Assembly: GCA_021775755.1 (NCBI GenBank)
Contig: JAJFHE010000019.1
Location: 80,900 to 144,899, forward strand
Direction: 5' to 3'
Source of the DNA: Hyphomicrobiales bacterium
GTDB taxonomy: Bacteria; Pseudomonadota; Alphaproteobacteria; Rhizobiales; JAJFHB01
Length of the DNA: 64,000 nt
Under the pieces are notes generated by a model. It saw only the letters and a program-made list of their open reading frames with translations, was not told the origin of the DNA and did no database searches. Positions 37,756 to 46,740 of this stretch are shown here, one piece after another (positions within the stretch are counted from its first letter, which is position 1; every line of letters starts with the position of its first letter). Made by a program: the position numbers and the translations under genes.

Positions 37756-38673
37756 TCAGCCGCGCGGAAAGTCGAGGCCCATGACGCGGTAGCGCTCAGG
37801 ATCCTGACCCCAGCGCTCGCGCACCTTCACAAACAGGAACAGGTGGACGTCATGCCCCAGCAGCTCGCGCAGTTCCGCGCGCGCTTCGGATCCGATGGAC
37901 TTGATCGTGCGGCCGTTTTTGCCCAGCACAATCTTCTTCTGGCTGTCGCGCTCGACAAAGACGGTCTGCTCGATGCGCACCGCACCATCCTTGAGCTCCT
38001 TCCATTGGTCAGTCTCAACGGTCGAAGCATAGGGCAACTCCTGGTGCAGCCGCAGATAGAGCTTCTCGCGCGTCACCTCGGCCGCCATTTGGCGCAGTGG
38101 CACATCTGCCATCTGGTCTTCAGGGTAGAGCCACGGGCCGGCGGGCATGCGCTTGGCCAGATGCGCCTTCAGGTCCGCCACGCCATCGCCGTTCAGCGCG
38201 GAGATCATGAAGCATTCCTCAAACGCAAACCTGGATGTCAGTGCGCTTGTCAGGCCAAGCAACTGCTCACGCGGAACCGTGTCGATTTTGTTGAGGGCAA
38301 GAATCGCTTTGAGGGAGTTCTTCTCAAGCCCACCGATGATGCTTTCCACGCTTTCGTCGAGCCCGGACCCGGCATCCACCAGCAAGGCAATCGCATCGGC
38401 TTCGCCAGCACCCGCCCACGCCGCCTCCACCATCGCCTGATCGAGTTTGCGGCGCGGCGCGAATATGCCCGGAGTGTCAACGAATATGATCTGGCATTGA
38501 TCTTCCGTGATAATTCCGCGCAGACGCGAACGTGTTGTCTGAACCTTGTGCGTGACGATTGCCACTTTGCCGCCAACAAGCTGGTTCAAAAGCGTCGACT
38601 TGCCCGCGTTCGGCGCGCCGATGAGCGCAACGAAACCGCATGAAGTGGGAGCGCCCGAGGGTTCAGATGTCAT
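37756..38673 (-). CDS. era: GTPase Era
   Basis: Era is an essential GTPase that binds the 3-prime end of 16S rRNA during small-subunit maturation. The 305-aa product shows G1 GAPNAGKSTLLNQ near residue 19, G3 DTPGI, G4 NKID, and the C-terminal KH domain with FVERDSQKKIVLGKNGRTIK and LFLFVKVRERWGQDPERY. The ATG overlaps the stop of rnc (ATGA), so the two ribosome-maturation genes are translationally coupled. Length and order are normal. Confidence 0.97.
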   Translation of the reverse strand: MTSEPSGAPTSCGFVALIGAPNAGKSTLLNQLVGGKVAIVTHKVQTTRSRLRGIITEDQCQIIFVDTPGIFAPRRKLDQAMVEAAWAGAGEADAIALLVDAGSGLDESVESIIGGLEKNSLKAILALNKIDTVPREQLLGLTSALTSRFAFEECFMISALNGDGVADLKAHLAKRMPAGPWLYPEDQMADVPLRQMAAEVTREKLYLRLHQELPYASTVETDQWKELKDGAVRIEQTVFVERDSQKKIVLGKNGRTIKSIGSEARAELRELLGHDVHLFLFVKVRERWGQDPERYRVMGLDFPRG

Positions 38674-39377
38674 GGCTCCATGAGCCCTTCGCGGACGAGA
38701 AAGGTGCGTGCCGCTTCTTGCTCGGCAATCCGCTTCGACAGTCCGCGCCCCTGTGCGCGTTCGCTGCCGTCCACTTCGACCGCTATTGTGAATGTCGGCT
38801 CATGGTCGGGGCCCGATCTGTTCACCATGCGGTAGCGTGGCGCCGGCTGGCCGCGGCCCTGCGTCCATTCCTGCAATGCGGTTTTCGGATCTTTCTGAGG
38901 TTCGTCGACTTCGTCGAGAAGATCGTCCCAGTGGCTTTCGATAAACCGATGTGCGGCCTCGATGCCACCATCGAAATAGATCGCCGCAATAAGCGCCTCA
39001 CAAGCATCGCCGAGAATTGCCTGCTTCGATCGCCCGCCCGCCTGAACTTCGCCGGAACCGAGGCGCAAATAGTCGCCAAGCGCTATGCGTTCCGCGACGG
39101 CAGCGCAGGTCTCCTTGCGCACCAGCATGTTGTAACGCGTCGCCAGACCGCCCTCCTCGCTGTCGGGGTAACGCTTGAACAGCAACTCGGCGATGACGAG
39201 GCCGAGCACACGGTCGCCTAGAAACTCCAGGCGCTCGTAGTGCGCGGGCCGCGGGTCCCCGTCATATCCAAAAAAGCTCGGGTGCGTTAAAGCGCGGACC
39301 AGATAGTCATGCGAGGCAAATTCGTGCCCGATCGCACGTTCCAGACCGGCATGGTCCTTATGGGCAAGCTCGGACAC
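38670..39377 (-). CDS. rnc: Ribonuclease III
   Basis: RNase III cleaves double-stranded RNA in rRNA precursors and in some mRNAs. The 235-aa product has the signature ERLEFLGDRVLGLVIAELLF at about 48-67, the second metal-site segment GDACEALIAAIYFDGG, and a C-terminal double-stranded RNA-binding domain ending VDGSERAQGRGLSKRIAEQE. It lies 3 bases after lepB and overlaps era, the typical alphaproteobacterial arrangement. Confidence 0.97.
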   Translation of the reverse strand: MSELAHKDHAGLERAIGHEFASHDYLVRALTHPSFFGYDGDPRPAHYERLEFLGDRVLGLVIAELLFKRYPDSEEGGLATRYNMLVRKETCAAVAERIALGDYLRLGSGEVQAGGRSKQAILGDACEALIAAIYFDGGIEAAHRFIESHWDDLLDEVDEPQKDPKTALQEWTQGRGQPAPRYRMVNRSGPDHEPTFTIAVEVDGSERAQGRGLSKRIAEQEAARTFLVREGLMEP

Positions 39378-39380
39378 GCC

Positions 39381-40136
39381 TCAATCCACCAGATCGAGGA
39401 GCCGCCCCCATCGAACACCCAGGGGTGCTTCGTCATCGACGGAGAAAAAGATGATTTGCGCACGGCCGATGAAGTTCTCGAGCGGCACCGGCCCAACCTT
39501 GTCCCAGACGCGGCTGTCCTGCGAATTGTCGCGATTGTCGCCCATCATGAAATAGTGACCTTCCGGCACGACATAAACGCGCGTGTTGTCGAGGGGCCGG
39601 TTGCCGTCATCAAGCGTAAAATAGCTGACGCCGTTGGGCAGCGTTTCGCGATAGCGGTGGATGCGGCGCTGCTGACCGTGCAACGTCACTACCGCATCGG
39701 CAACGCGCTCGCGGCCGGCGGGCTCACCGTTGATGTGGAGTGCCCCATCGATCATCTGGATCTGATCGCCTGGAAGACCAATGACGCGTTTGATGTAGTC
39801 AACGGAGGTATCGCGCGGCAGGCGGAACACCGCAACATCGCCGCGCTCGGGCTCATCGGAGAAAAAGCGCCCTGAAAACAGCGGCAGGCTGAACGGCAGC
39901 GAAAAGCGGCTGTAGCCGTATGAGAATTTCGAAACGAAGAGATAGTCGCCGATCAGCAAAGTGTTCATCATAGACCCGGAGGGAATGTTGAACGGCTGAT
40001 AGAGAAACGTACGCACCAGCAGTGCGAGGATCAGCGCATGCGCCACGACGCGCAGAAGTTCCGACACCGAGCGCCAGAGGCCGCGCGCGGTATCTCGCGG
40101 ACTTCTTCTGTCGGAACTGTTCGCCTGACGCGTCAT
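39381..40136 (-). CDS. lepB: Signal peptidase I
   Basis: LepB removes signal peptides from exported proteins at the outer face of the inner membrane. The product has 251 aa. A single membrane helix lies at about 28-45, directly followed by the catalytic serine S55 in NIPSGSMMNTL. The general-base lysine is K115 in DYIKRVIGLPGD. Box E is GDNRDNSQDSR. Having one N-terminal helix rather than two is usual for this group. The gene precedes rnc with a 3-base gap and follows acpS by 130 bases, where its promoter may lie. Confidence 0.96.
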   Translation of the reverse strand: MTRQANSSDRRSPRDTARGLWRSVSELLRVVAHALILALLVRTFLYQPFNIPSGSMMNTLLIGDYLFVSKFSYGYSRFSLPFSLPLFSGRFFSDEPERGDVAVFRLPRDTSVDYIKRVIGLPGDQIQMIDGALHINGEPAGRERVADAVVTLHGQQRRIHRYRETLPNGVSYFTLDDGNRPLDNTRVYVVPEGHYFMMGDNRDNSQDSRVWDKVGPVPLENFIGRAQIIFFSVDDEAPLGVRWGRLLDLVD

Positions 40137-40266
40137 CGCTGTTTCTGATTGTTCAGATTTCGAGTGTTACCGGCCACAAACTGCCGCTCTCCGGTTGCGC
40201 CGTTCTATACCGGCTTGCGTCTGGATACGCAAACTATGCTTCACACAATTTGGGGAGGATTCGGCC

Positions 40267-40668
40267 TCACCCTCTGGGCACCGCCGAGATAATGACTACC
40301 GCCTGTGCATAAGGGTAGTCGTCGGTGATGGTGAGATGCACGGCCGCATCGTGGTCGACCGGCAGCAATGCTTGCAATTGTTCCAGCGCGCCACCGCTCA
40401 GCGCCAGAGTCGGGCGCCCGGACGGCTCATTCACAACGCCCATGTCACGCCAGAATACGCCTCTTCGAAAGCCCGTTCCAAGCGCCTTGGAGCAGGCTTC
40501 CTTGGCGGCAAATCGTTTTGCGTAGGACGCAGCGCGCTGTTGACGCCGGTCCGACTTGGCGCGCTCGATATCGGTAAAGATGCGTTGCACAAAACGGTCG
40601 CCGAAACGCTCAAGAGTGTTTTCAATACGCCGGATATCGACGATGTCATTGCCGATTCCCAAAATCAT
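40267..40668 (-). CDS. acpS: Holo-[acyl-carrier-protein] synthase
   Basis: AcpS transfers 4-phosphopantetheine from CoA to apo-ACP. The 133-aa product has [20 protein letters not shown] at the start, whose Asp binds Mg, and [19 protein letters not shown], which contains the Mg-binding Glu and the CoA-binding Lys. In many relatives pdxJ precedes acpS; here that place is taken by a DUF2062 gene, 33 bases upstream. Confidence 0.95.
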   Translation of the reverse strand: MILGIGNDIVDIRRIENTLERFGDRFVQRIFTDIERAKSDRRQQRAASYAKRFAAKEACSKALGTGFRRGVFWRDMGVVNEPSGRPTLALSGGALEQLQALLPVDHDAAVHLTITDDYPYAQAVVIISAVPRG

Positions 40669-40701
40669 GCGCCGGCCCTGTATGTCGGATTCTCGCCCAT
40701 T

Positions 40702-41316
40702 TCAACCATTGGCATTGATCCCGCTCGATGCGTGAGCGAGCGCCTCGGCCTTGCGTGCAAGCCTTTCCTTGCGGCGGCGCTGATAGGTGGCGACGGCAAA
40801 CTTGACCGGGAAGTAGGCGACGGTGCCGGTTAGAGCTCCCAATGGAACCCCGCCTACGGTCATCGGCCGGATGAGAGGCCAGAGCTGGTTCCAGAATTCC
40901 GACCACAACGCCGAAGGATCATGAAACAGCATCCACCACGCAGATGATGACAGGGCAATCTCAACGTCGCTTTCCCCTTCCATGCCGAGCAGGAAGCTGC
41001 CGAATTTGTAGGTCATCAGCCAGATGAACGGAAACGTCACCGGATTGCCGGCAAATGTTCCAAAGGCCGAAGACAAAAGGCTGCCGCCGACGGCGAAGGC
41101 GAGCGCGAACCCGATCAGGAAGTGAAAGCCCATAAATGGCGTGAACGAGGCAAACACACCGGCCGAAAAGCCGATTGCGATCATGTGCGGAGACCCTGAA
41201 AGGCGCGACACCCTGTGCCAGACATACCCAAGCGCCCGGCGCCAGCCGCGACGTGGCCACAGCCAGTCGAGGATCCTGACCCAAAAATGGGGTTGTTGTC
41301 GGCGCCGAAATAACAT
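40702..41316 (-). CDS. DUF2062 membrane protein
   Basis: The 204-aa product matches the DUF2062 family: a basic N-terminus, then GSPHMIAIGFSAGVFASFTP and FHFLIGFALAFAVGGSLLSS, conserved in this family, then AGNPVTFPFIWLMTYKFG. Three membrane segments are visible (about 45-65, 68-90, 160-180), and the C-terminal tail is basic (RRRKERLARK). Its function is not established; its steady presence beside acpS/pyrE in alphaproteobacteria suggests an envelope or lipid link (inference). The gene starts 6 bases after pyrE. Confidence 0.88.
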   Translation of the reverse strand: MLFRRRQQPHFWVRILDWLWPRRGWRRALGYVWHRVSRLSGSPHMIAIGFSAGVFASFTPFMGFHFLIGFALAFAVGGSLLSSAFGTFAGNPVTFPFIWLMTYKFGSFLLGMEGESDVEIALSSSAWWMLFHDPSALWSEFWNQLWPLIRPMTVGGVPLGALTGTVAYFPVKFAVATYQRRRKERLARKAEALAHASSGINANG

Positions 41317-41322
41317 CTCAAC

Positions 41323-41910
41323 TCACATACGCAAACTGCGGCTCCCAGGTTTCGATGCCGGAACGCGGGCCAGTGCTTCCGGCACATCGTCCGGCTCATA
41401 CGTCGGAATCGCAAGGCGCGCGAGCGCAACCAAAGGTACGCCAATATCGGCACCTCCACCGGAGCGGTCAATCAGGCAACACGCGCCCGGCACGACCCCT
41501 CCCGCCTCGACAATGGCATCGATGCACTCACGCGACGATAATCCCGTCGTGACGATATCCTCAACCATAAGACAGGTCGCGCCGCGCGGTATGGAAAAAC
41601 CGCGCCGCAGCGTCAGCGTGCCATCGACACGCTCGAAAAATATCGCCGGCACACCCATCTGCCGGCCCATTTCGTAGCCGACGACGACACCTCCCATAGC
41701 GGGTGAAGCCACCATGTCGAATGGCATGGTCAAACGCGCACGGACCATGCGAGCGAGCGCGGCGCACAAGCGGGCGCCGCGGTCCGCGTCCATCATAACG
41801 CGGGCGCATTGCAGATAAGATGGGCTGTGCAAACCCGATGTCAGCACGAAATGCCCTTCCAGCAGGGCTTCCGCCGTGCGAAATTCTACAAGTACTTCTT
41901 CTTCGGTCAT
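41323..41910 (-). CDS. pyrE: Orotate phosphoribosyltransferase
   Basis: PyrE makes orotidine 5-phosphate from orotate and PRPP in pyrimidine synthesis. The product has 195 aa from ATG 41910, after GGTGGAG; an in-frame start at 41928 precedes the ribosome site. The PRPP loop is CLMVEDIVTTGLSS near residue 120, and the N-terminal FVLTSGLHSPSYLQCARVM carries the orotate-binding residues. This is the class typical of alphaproteobacteria. It lies between rsh and DUF2062, same direction. Confidence 0.94.
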   Translation of the reverse strand: MTEEEVLVEFRTAEALLEGHFVLTSGLHSPSYLQCARVMMDADRGARLCAALARMVRARLTMPFDMVASPAMGGVVVGYEMGRQMGVPAIFFERVDGTLTLRRGFSIPRGATCLMVEDIVTTGLSSRECIDAIVEAGGVVPGACCLIDRSGGGADIGVPLVALARLAIPTYEPDDVPEALARVPASKPGSRSLRM

Positions 41911-42021
41911 CAGGCTCCACCAGCCCACACGGCGCCTATCATGTACTGTCTTAACAGGTTGATTCCTGAAATTCGATTAAATCCTTGCTGCATCTGTTCT
42001 TATTGTCTTTGACCGTGGCGG

Positions 42022-44268
42022 TCACGCCGATATTCGCGCAACGCGGCCAACGATATTGCGAGATCTGAGATGACCGATGATTTCGTTCAGATGCTTGGCG
42101 TCTCGCACTTCTAGTTCGATGAGCATTTCGTAGAAGTCCTCCGCCCGCGTGGCCATGTTGAGATTGGCAATGTTGCCGTCACCCTCGCTGATCACCATAG
42201 CGACCTGCGCGAGGGCACCGACTTCGTTCAGAACCGTCACGGAAATCCGTGTGGCAAAACGCTGCGAGTCGCCGTCGCCGACGTCCCAGGACAAATCCAC
42301 CCATCGTTCGGGTTCGTCGTCGAACTCTTTCAGGGACTTGGAGTGGATCGGGTAAATGGTAATGCCTTCGCCGGGCGTGAGAATGCCGACAATCCGGTCG
42401 CCGGGAACGGCGCCCTCGCCTTGCGCCATCTTGATCGGCAGATCCTTGTTGAGCGCGCGAACCGGAACCGCGTTTTGCGGCCCCCGGCGGCCCGACGAGC
42501 CGGGCAACCGGATCACCTTGCTGAAGTTTGCAAGCCGCTTCAGCTGAGATCTCACCCGTCCGCCCAGTTCCGGCCTTTGCACCGGCGTCAACGGCCCATG
42601 CGTGTCGAGTGCGGCGAGCACCTGGGCGCTCGGCAGTTCTCCGCGGCCAATGCCGGCCAGAACGTCATCTGTACTTTTCAGGCCGAGGCGCGGCACGGCC
42701 TGCTCGACCTCTTCCATATCGAGGGCACGGCCCTGCTTTTTGAGGGTGCGTTCAAGGATCTCGCGCCCAAGCGCCGCGTACTGGTGGTGTACTGCGTCGC
42801 GGGTGGCGCGCCGGATGGCGGCACGCGCCTTGCCGGTGATCGCAAAAGCCTCCCAGGCCGCCGGCGGCACCTGGGCATCGGAACGAACAACTTCAACCTC
42901 GTCGCCGTTTTCCAACTCGGAAATGAGTGGCGAATGGCGTCCGTTGATGCGGCAGCCGACACAGGAATTGCCCACATCGGTATGCACCGCGTAGGCAAAA
43001 TCGATCGGCGTTGCACCGCGTGGCAATGCGATCAGATGGCCCTTTGGGGTGAAACAGAAAACCTGGTCGTGGAACAGCTCAAGTTTGGTGTGCTCAAGAA
43101 ATTCCTGCGGTGTGCCGCCTTCGGCCAGTTGATCGACGAGGCGGCGCAGCCAGCGATAGGCGTTGGACTCTTCGGAGAGTGGCACGGCGCCGGGGGCTGC
43201 CCCATTGGTTTTGACGGGCTCGCCGCTGCCGTTGACCGTTTCTTTGTAGAGCGCATGGGCGGCAACACCGCGTTCGGCCACTTCATGCATTTCCCGGGTG
43301 CGAATCTGAAGTTCGACGCGCTTGTGATGCGGTCCGATCACGGTTGTGTGGATGGAGCGGTAATCGTTCTGCTTCGGTGTGGAAATGTAATCCTTGAAAC
43401 GTCCCGGCACGACACGCCAGTTCTGGTGCGCAACGCCAAGGGCTCGGTAGCAGTCGCCCTGGGTGCGTACGATGACGCGAAAGCCGTAAATGTCAGATAG
43501 CTGTCCGAGCGAAATCTGCTTGCGCTCCATTTTTCGCCAAATGGAGTAAGGACGCTTCTCGCGGCCGGTAACAATCGCGTCTTCAATCTCGCCTACGATT
43601 TTTTCGTTAAGAACGCTCTCGATTTCGCGGATGATGTCGCCGCTTTCCTCACGCAACGTGTCGAGGCGTTGGATAATGGTGTTGCGGGCCTCGGGATTGA
43701 GCACCTGAAACGACAGGTCTTCCAGTTCGTCGCGCATTTCCTGGATGCCCATACGCCCGGCGAGCGGAGCATAGATATCCATGGTTTCTTCGGCGATGCG
43801 TTTGCGCGACTGCGGTTTCATGTGCTCGATCGTGCGCATGTTGTGCAACCGGTCGGCGAGCTTGACGAGGAGAACGCGGATGTCGTCTGAGATCGCCAGC
43901 AGCAACTTTCTCAGATTTTCCGCTTGCGCCGCCTCTTTGGAGACAAGATCGAGGCGGTTGATCTTGGTCAGTCCCTCGACCAGAAAACCGATCTCTTCGC
44001 CGAACAACCGGTCTATTTCAGAGCGCGTGGTTTCTGTGTCTTCGATAACGTCATGCAGCAGAGCGGCAACGATGGTTGCGTTGTCGAGCTTGAGGTCGGT
44101 GAGAATGGCCGCGACTTCGAGGGGATGGGTGAAGTATGGAGCGCCGGACGCCCGGGTCTGGGTGCCGTGCGCCTTCATGGCGTAGACATAGGCACGGTTG
44201 AGCAGCGCCTCGTCCACCGATGGATCGTAGCTGCGAACGCGTTCGACGAGTTCGTACTGCCGCATCAT
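42022..44268 (-). CDS. rsh: Bifunctional (p)ppGpp synthetase/hydrolase (RelA/SpoT homologue)
   Basis: This enzyme makes and degrades (p)ppGpp for the stringent response. The 748-aa protein has an HD hydrolase domain (about 25-170, HPLEVAAILTDLKLDNATIV then LLHDVIEDTE intact), a RelA/SpoT synthetase domain (about 230-345, with PKQNDYRSIHTTVIGPHHKR and QIRTREMHEVAERGVAAHAL), a TGS domain (about 395-455) and a C-terminal ACT domain (about 670-745). Both catalytic centres appear complete, consistent with a single bifunctional Rsh as in most alphaproteobacteria. It lies downstream of rpoZ, separated by a terminator-like hairpin. Confidence 0.95.
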   Translation of the reverse strand: MMRQYELVERVRSYDPSVDEALLNRAYVYAMKAHGTQTRASGAPYFTHPLEVAAILTDLKLDNATIVAALLHDVIEDTETTRSEIDRLFGEEIGFLVEGLTKINRLDLVSKEAAQAENLRKLLLAISDDIRVLLVKLADRLHNMRTIEHMKPQSRKRIAEETMDIYAPLAGRMGIQEMRDELEDLSFQVLNPEARNTIIQRLDTLREESGDIIREIESVLNEKIVGEIEDAIVTGREKRPYSIWRKMERKQISLGQLSDIYGFRVIVRTQGDCYRALGVAHQNWRVVPGRFKDYISTPKQNDYRSIHTTVIGPHHKRVELQIRTREMHEVAERGVAAHALYKETVNGSGEPVKTNGAAPGAVPLSEESNAYRWLRRLVDQLAEGGTPQEFLEHTKLELFHDQVFCFTPKGHLIALPRGATPIDFAYAVHTDVGNSCVGCRINGRHSPLISELENGDEVEVVRSDAQVPPAAWEAFAITGKARAAIRRATRDAVHHQYAALGREILERTLKKQGRALDMEEVEQAVPRLGLKSTDDVLAGIGRGELPSAQVLAALDTHGPLTPVQRPELGGRVRSQLKRLANFSKVIRLPGSSGRRGPQNAVPVRALNKDLPIKMAQGEGAVPGDRIVGILTPGEGITIYPIHSKSLKEFDDEPERWVDLSWDVGDGDSQRFATRISVTVLNEVGALAQVAMVISEGDGNIANLNMATRAEDFYEMLIELEVRDAKHLNEIIGHLRSRNIVGRVARISA

Positions 44269-44310
44269 GGCGCTTTTTCCACGCGCATTTCGAAGTAACC
44301 GTCTCTAAAC

Positions 44311-44345
44311 GCAAAACGGCTGGAGGACGAAACATCCACCAGCCG
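44311..44345 (-). terminator. Rho-independent terminator after rpoZ
   Basis: Read on the minus strand: CGGCTGGTGGA, a seven-base loop, TCCTCCAGCCG, then TTTTGCGTTT. The stem pairs 10 of 11 positions (one T-T mismatch). It lies between the rpoZ stop and the rsh start, so it would end or attenuate rpoZ transcripts and suggests that rsh has its own promoter or is read through partially. Confidence 0.75.
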
Positions 44346-44383
44346 CAGTGCAAATTCCATTGCGCTTGCGCGCAGGTTCAATC

Positions 44384-44803
44384 TCAGAAGCCGGAGCGCG
44401 AACTGTCGGCCGGTGCACTGCTGTTTCGCATTACCCGTGCCAGCTCTTCCTCCGAACCCGGCGAAACCGAATCGACCTGGGTGTCCTGCTCGAATTCATG
44501 CTGGGCATTGCCGAGCATCATCGAAGAAGGATCGGACATCAGGCGCGGTACCGCATCGGGCTCCGGCTCGTCGACTTCGGTATGTTTCTGCATGGAGTGA
44601 ATGAGATCTTCCTGCAGATCGTCCGTGTCGATGGTGACATCGGCAACTTCGCGCAGGGCAACGACCGGGTTCTTGTCGTTGTCGCGCTCGACCGTCAGCG
44701 GCGCACCCTGCGATATTCCGCGGGCACGGTGACTTGCCAGAAGCACCAGATCAAATCGGTTCGGGACCTTGTCAATGCAGTCCTCAACTGTGACGCGCGC
44801 CAT
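44384..44803 (-). CDS. rpoZ: DNA-directed RNA polymerase omega subunit
   Basis: Omega assists assembly of RNA polymerase by binding beta-prime. The 139-aa product begins [20 protein letters not shown] and continues [18 protein letters not shown], the conserved fold, with [15 protein letters not shown] following. The C-terminal tail is long and acidic, as in other alphaproteobacteria. The ATG is preceded by a 147-base gap that should contain its promoter. Confidence 0.96.
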   Translation of the reverse strand: MARVTVEDCIDKVPNRFDLVLLASHRARGISQGAPLTVERDNDKNPVVALREVADVTIDTDDLQEDLIHSMQKHTEVDEPEPDAVPRLMSDPSSMMLGNAQHEFEQDTQVDSVSPGSEEELARVMRNSSAPADSSRSGF

Positions 44804-44950
44804 GGGGCTCGTCTCCTATTGTGGGTTCGTTCAGCAAATGCCGGATTCGCCCTTATTTATGTCTTCGCGGTGGCGAAAGCAAGCACCAAGCGTGGCAATG
44901 GTTTCCGCGGTGCCGAGATGGCGGCATGGAGGGCGCGTTTGTGTGCTTGC

Positions 44951-45841
44951 TCAGGCCCTTGCCGGGCGGGAAGCACGCCGGTTCTTGAACTTGATGTCGG
45001 CAAGAATAATGACCGCCACACCCTCCAGGACAATGCCACCACCGAGAAGCACGATGAACTCGGGCCGCTCGCCAAGCAGCACGATGCTTTCAATGATGAC
45101 AAAAACGGGAAGCAGCAGCAGCACTGGCATTACCGAAGATACCGGATTACGCGACAGCACCGAGTACCAGATGCCGTAGCCGAGCGCGGTCATGATGACG
45201 GCGAGATAGAGCACGGTGCCCCAGCCTATCCAGGTGGCGGACCGGATCGCTTCCAGATGACCGGTTTCGATGAACAGCGAGGCGATGAGCATTTGCGGGC
45301 CGGAGAACACGCCGACCCAGGCAATCAGCGAAAAGCCGCCGACGGCGCCTCCGAGCCGCTTCACCATGATCTGGCCGAATGACCACACAAGTGCGCCCGA
45401 TCCGGTCAGGGCAATGCCGAGCCATTGTCCCGGGCCGACATTTGGTTCGCCCGCAATGAAAACCACTCCGGTAAACGCAAGCGCTATGCCGACGACGCGG
45501 GCGAGCCCCGGTCGCTCGCGCAGCAGGACGATTGCCGCCAGCACACCGAACGGCACTTCGAGCTGCACAATAATAATCGCCATCGATGCATCGATCATCG
45601 ACAGTCCATAGAACGTCAGACCGTATTGCAGGGTCGCGCTGACGACCGCAATCCAGAACACATCCCAGTAATGGCCGGTCGGCCGCGCCACAAAGAACAC
45701 GAGGATCAGCGCCGTGAGACAGAACCGCATGCCCATAAGCATGAGCGGGGGAAACTCGGTGAGGCCGAGCTTGGAGAATGTGAAACCGAGGCTCCAGGTG
45801 AGCGGCACGCAGATCGCGAGCAGTATTTCGCGCATCGACAT
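44951..45841 (-). CDS. DMT-superfamily (EamA) transporter
   Basis: The 296-aa inner-membrane protein has ten hydrophobic helices arranged as two EamA repeats (about 1-135 and 150-285). Typical segments are LTWSLGFTFSKLGL at the start, LVFFVARPTGHYW, and YLAVIMTALGYGIWYSVLSR in the second repeat. Family members export or import amino acids, nucleotides and other small metabolites; the substrate is unknown. A strong terminator lies just upstream of its start (45881-45923), so the gene is expressed separately from the L,D-transpeptidase. Confidence 0.88.
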   Translation of the reverse strand: MSMREILLAICVPLTWSLGFTFSKLGLTEFPPLMLMGMRFCLTALILVFFVARPTGHYWDVFWIAVVSATLQYGLTFYGLSMIDASMAIIIVQLEVPFGVLAAIVLLRERPGLARVVGIALAFTGVVFIAGEPNVGPGQWLGIALTGSGALVWSFGQIMVKRLGGAVGGFSLIAWVGVFSGPQMLIASLFIETGHLEAIRSATWIGWGTVLYLAVIMTALGYGIWYSVLSRNPVSSVMPVLLLLPVFVIIESIVLLGERPEFIVLLGGGIVLEGVAVIILADIKFKNRRASRPARA

Positions 45842-45880
45842 CGCGCTGTTCCCATCCCGGCGCCGCCCCGAACAGGGCCC

Positions 45881-45923
45881 AAAAAGAAACCGGCGCCGGC
45901 CGCTATAGCGAACCGACGCCGGT
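45881..45923 (-). terminator. Rho-independent terminator after the L,D-transpeptidase gene
   Basis: On the minus strand: ACCGGCGTCGG, a 13-base loop, CCGGCGCCGGT, then TTCTTTTT. The 11-base stem has one G-U pair. It begins 22 bases after the L,D-transpeptidase stop, the expected place for its transcript end. Confidence 0.85.
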
Positions 45924-45945
45924 CATGATGTCAACCGAGAATATT

Positions 45946-46509
45946 TTAGGGCAACACGACGACCCGGGCGCCGACGCGAACGCGGTTGTAAAGGTCGATG
46001 ACTTCGGAATTCAGCATGCGGATGCAGCCGCTCGATACAGCAAGGCCGATGCTGCCGGCCTGATTGGTGCCGTGGATGCGGTAAAGCGAGCTGCCGAGAT
46101 AAAGCGCACGCGCGCCGAGCGGATTGTTCGGGCCGCCGGGCATGTAAGCGGGCAGTCCCGGCTGGCGGCGGCGCATGGAAGCGGGCGGCGTCCAGCCCGG
46201 CCACTCGGCTTTGCGGGAAACCCGCGAGCGGCCGCTCCAGCGGAAACCGTCGCGACCTACGCCGATGCCATACTGGATGGCGCGGTTGCCCGAGAGCACG
46301 AAATAGAGTTTGCGCTCCGATGTTTTTATAATGATCGTTCCGGCGCGGTAATTCTCGCTAAAATCCACTTCGCGCTTGCCACGATAGCTGCTGTAGCCAC
46401 CGCCAAACGGCTCGACGCTGCTGAAGCGTGTGCCAGCAAAGCTCGTGTCGGCAGCGAACACAAACGCGCCGATCGCAAGGGCGGTGATGAGAGTAAGAAG
46501 TCTTGGCAT
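45946..46509 (-). CDS. L,D-transpeptidase (YkuD domain), exported
   Basis: The enzyme forms 3-3 peptidoglycan cross-links or attaches outer-membrane proteins to the wall. The product has 187 aa from ATG 46509, with AGGGGGA eight bases upstream; an in-frame ATG at 46515 is too near the ribosome site, and a longer frame lacks support. Residues 1-25 are a signal peptide (PRLLTLITALAIGAFVFAAD). The YkuD domain follows (IIIKTSERKLYFVLSGNRAI) with the catalytic motif HGTNQAGSIGLAVSSGCIRM, Cys near residue 165. This short single-domain form is common in Hyphomicrobiales, where L,D cross-links dominate polar growth. Confidence 0.93.
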   Translation of the reverse strand: MPRLLTLITALAIGAFVFAADTSFAGTRFSSVEPFGGGYSSYRGKREVDFSENYRAGTIIIKTSERKLYFVLSGNRAIQYGIGVGRDGFRWSGRSRVSRKAEWPGWTPPASMRRRQPGLPAYMPGGPNNPLGARALYLGSSLYRIHGTNQAGSIGLAVSSGCIRMLNSEVIDLYNRVRVGARVVVLP

Positions 46510-46740
46510 TGGCATTCCCCCTGGAAGCGGTGGCCGGAAATCGAGAGATGAGTTGAAGTTCGTCGTGTTTTCTGGATGCCTCAATCGCGTATCGAAGTCA
46601 AACAGGAACGGCCACCATACACAAGCCATTCTCTCGCAGTTGTGAATATGACCCCGTGTCGGCGCACGATGACGCGGCGCCAACCCGGATAAGCTCGGAG
46701 AGATCGATGACACAAACGATCACAAGCATGCAAGCAGCCC
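46510..46740. other. 231-base gap upstream of the L,D-transpeptidase
   Basis: No gene is seen. The gap likely holds the promoter of the L,D-transpeptidase and the end of the folK transcript. No convincing hairpin or repeat was found. Confidence 0.3.

Noticed and set aside
42343..43500. 385-residue open frame opposite rsh
   Set aside because: Antisense to intact rsh domains; no family features.
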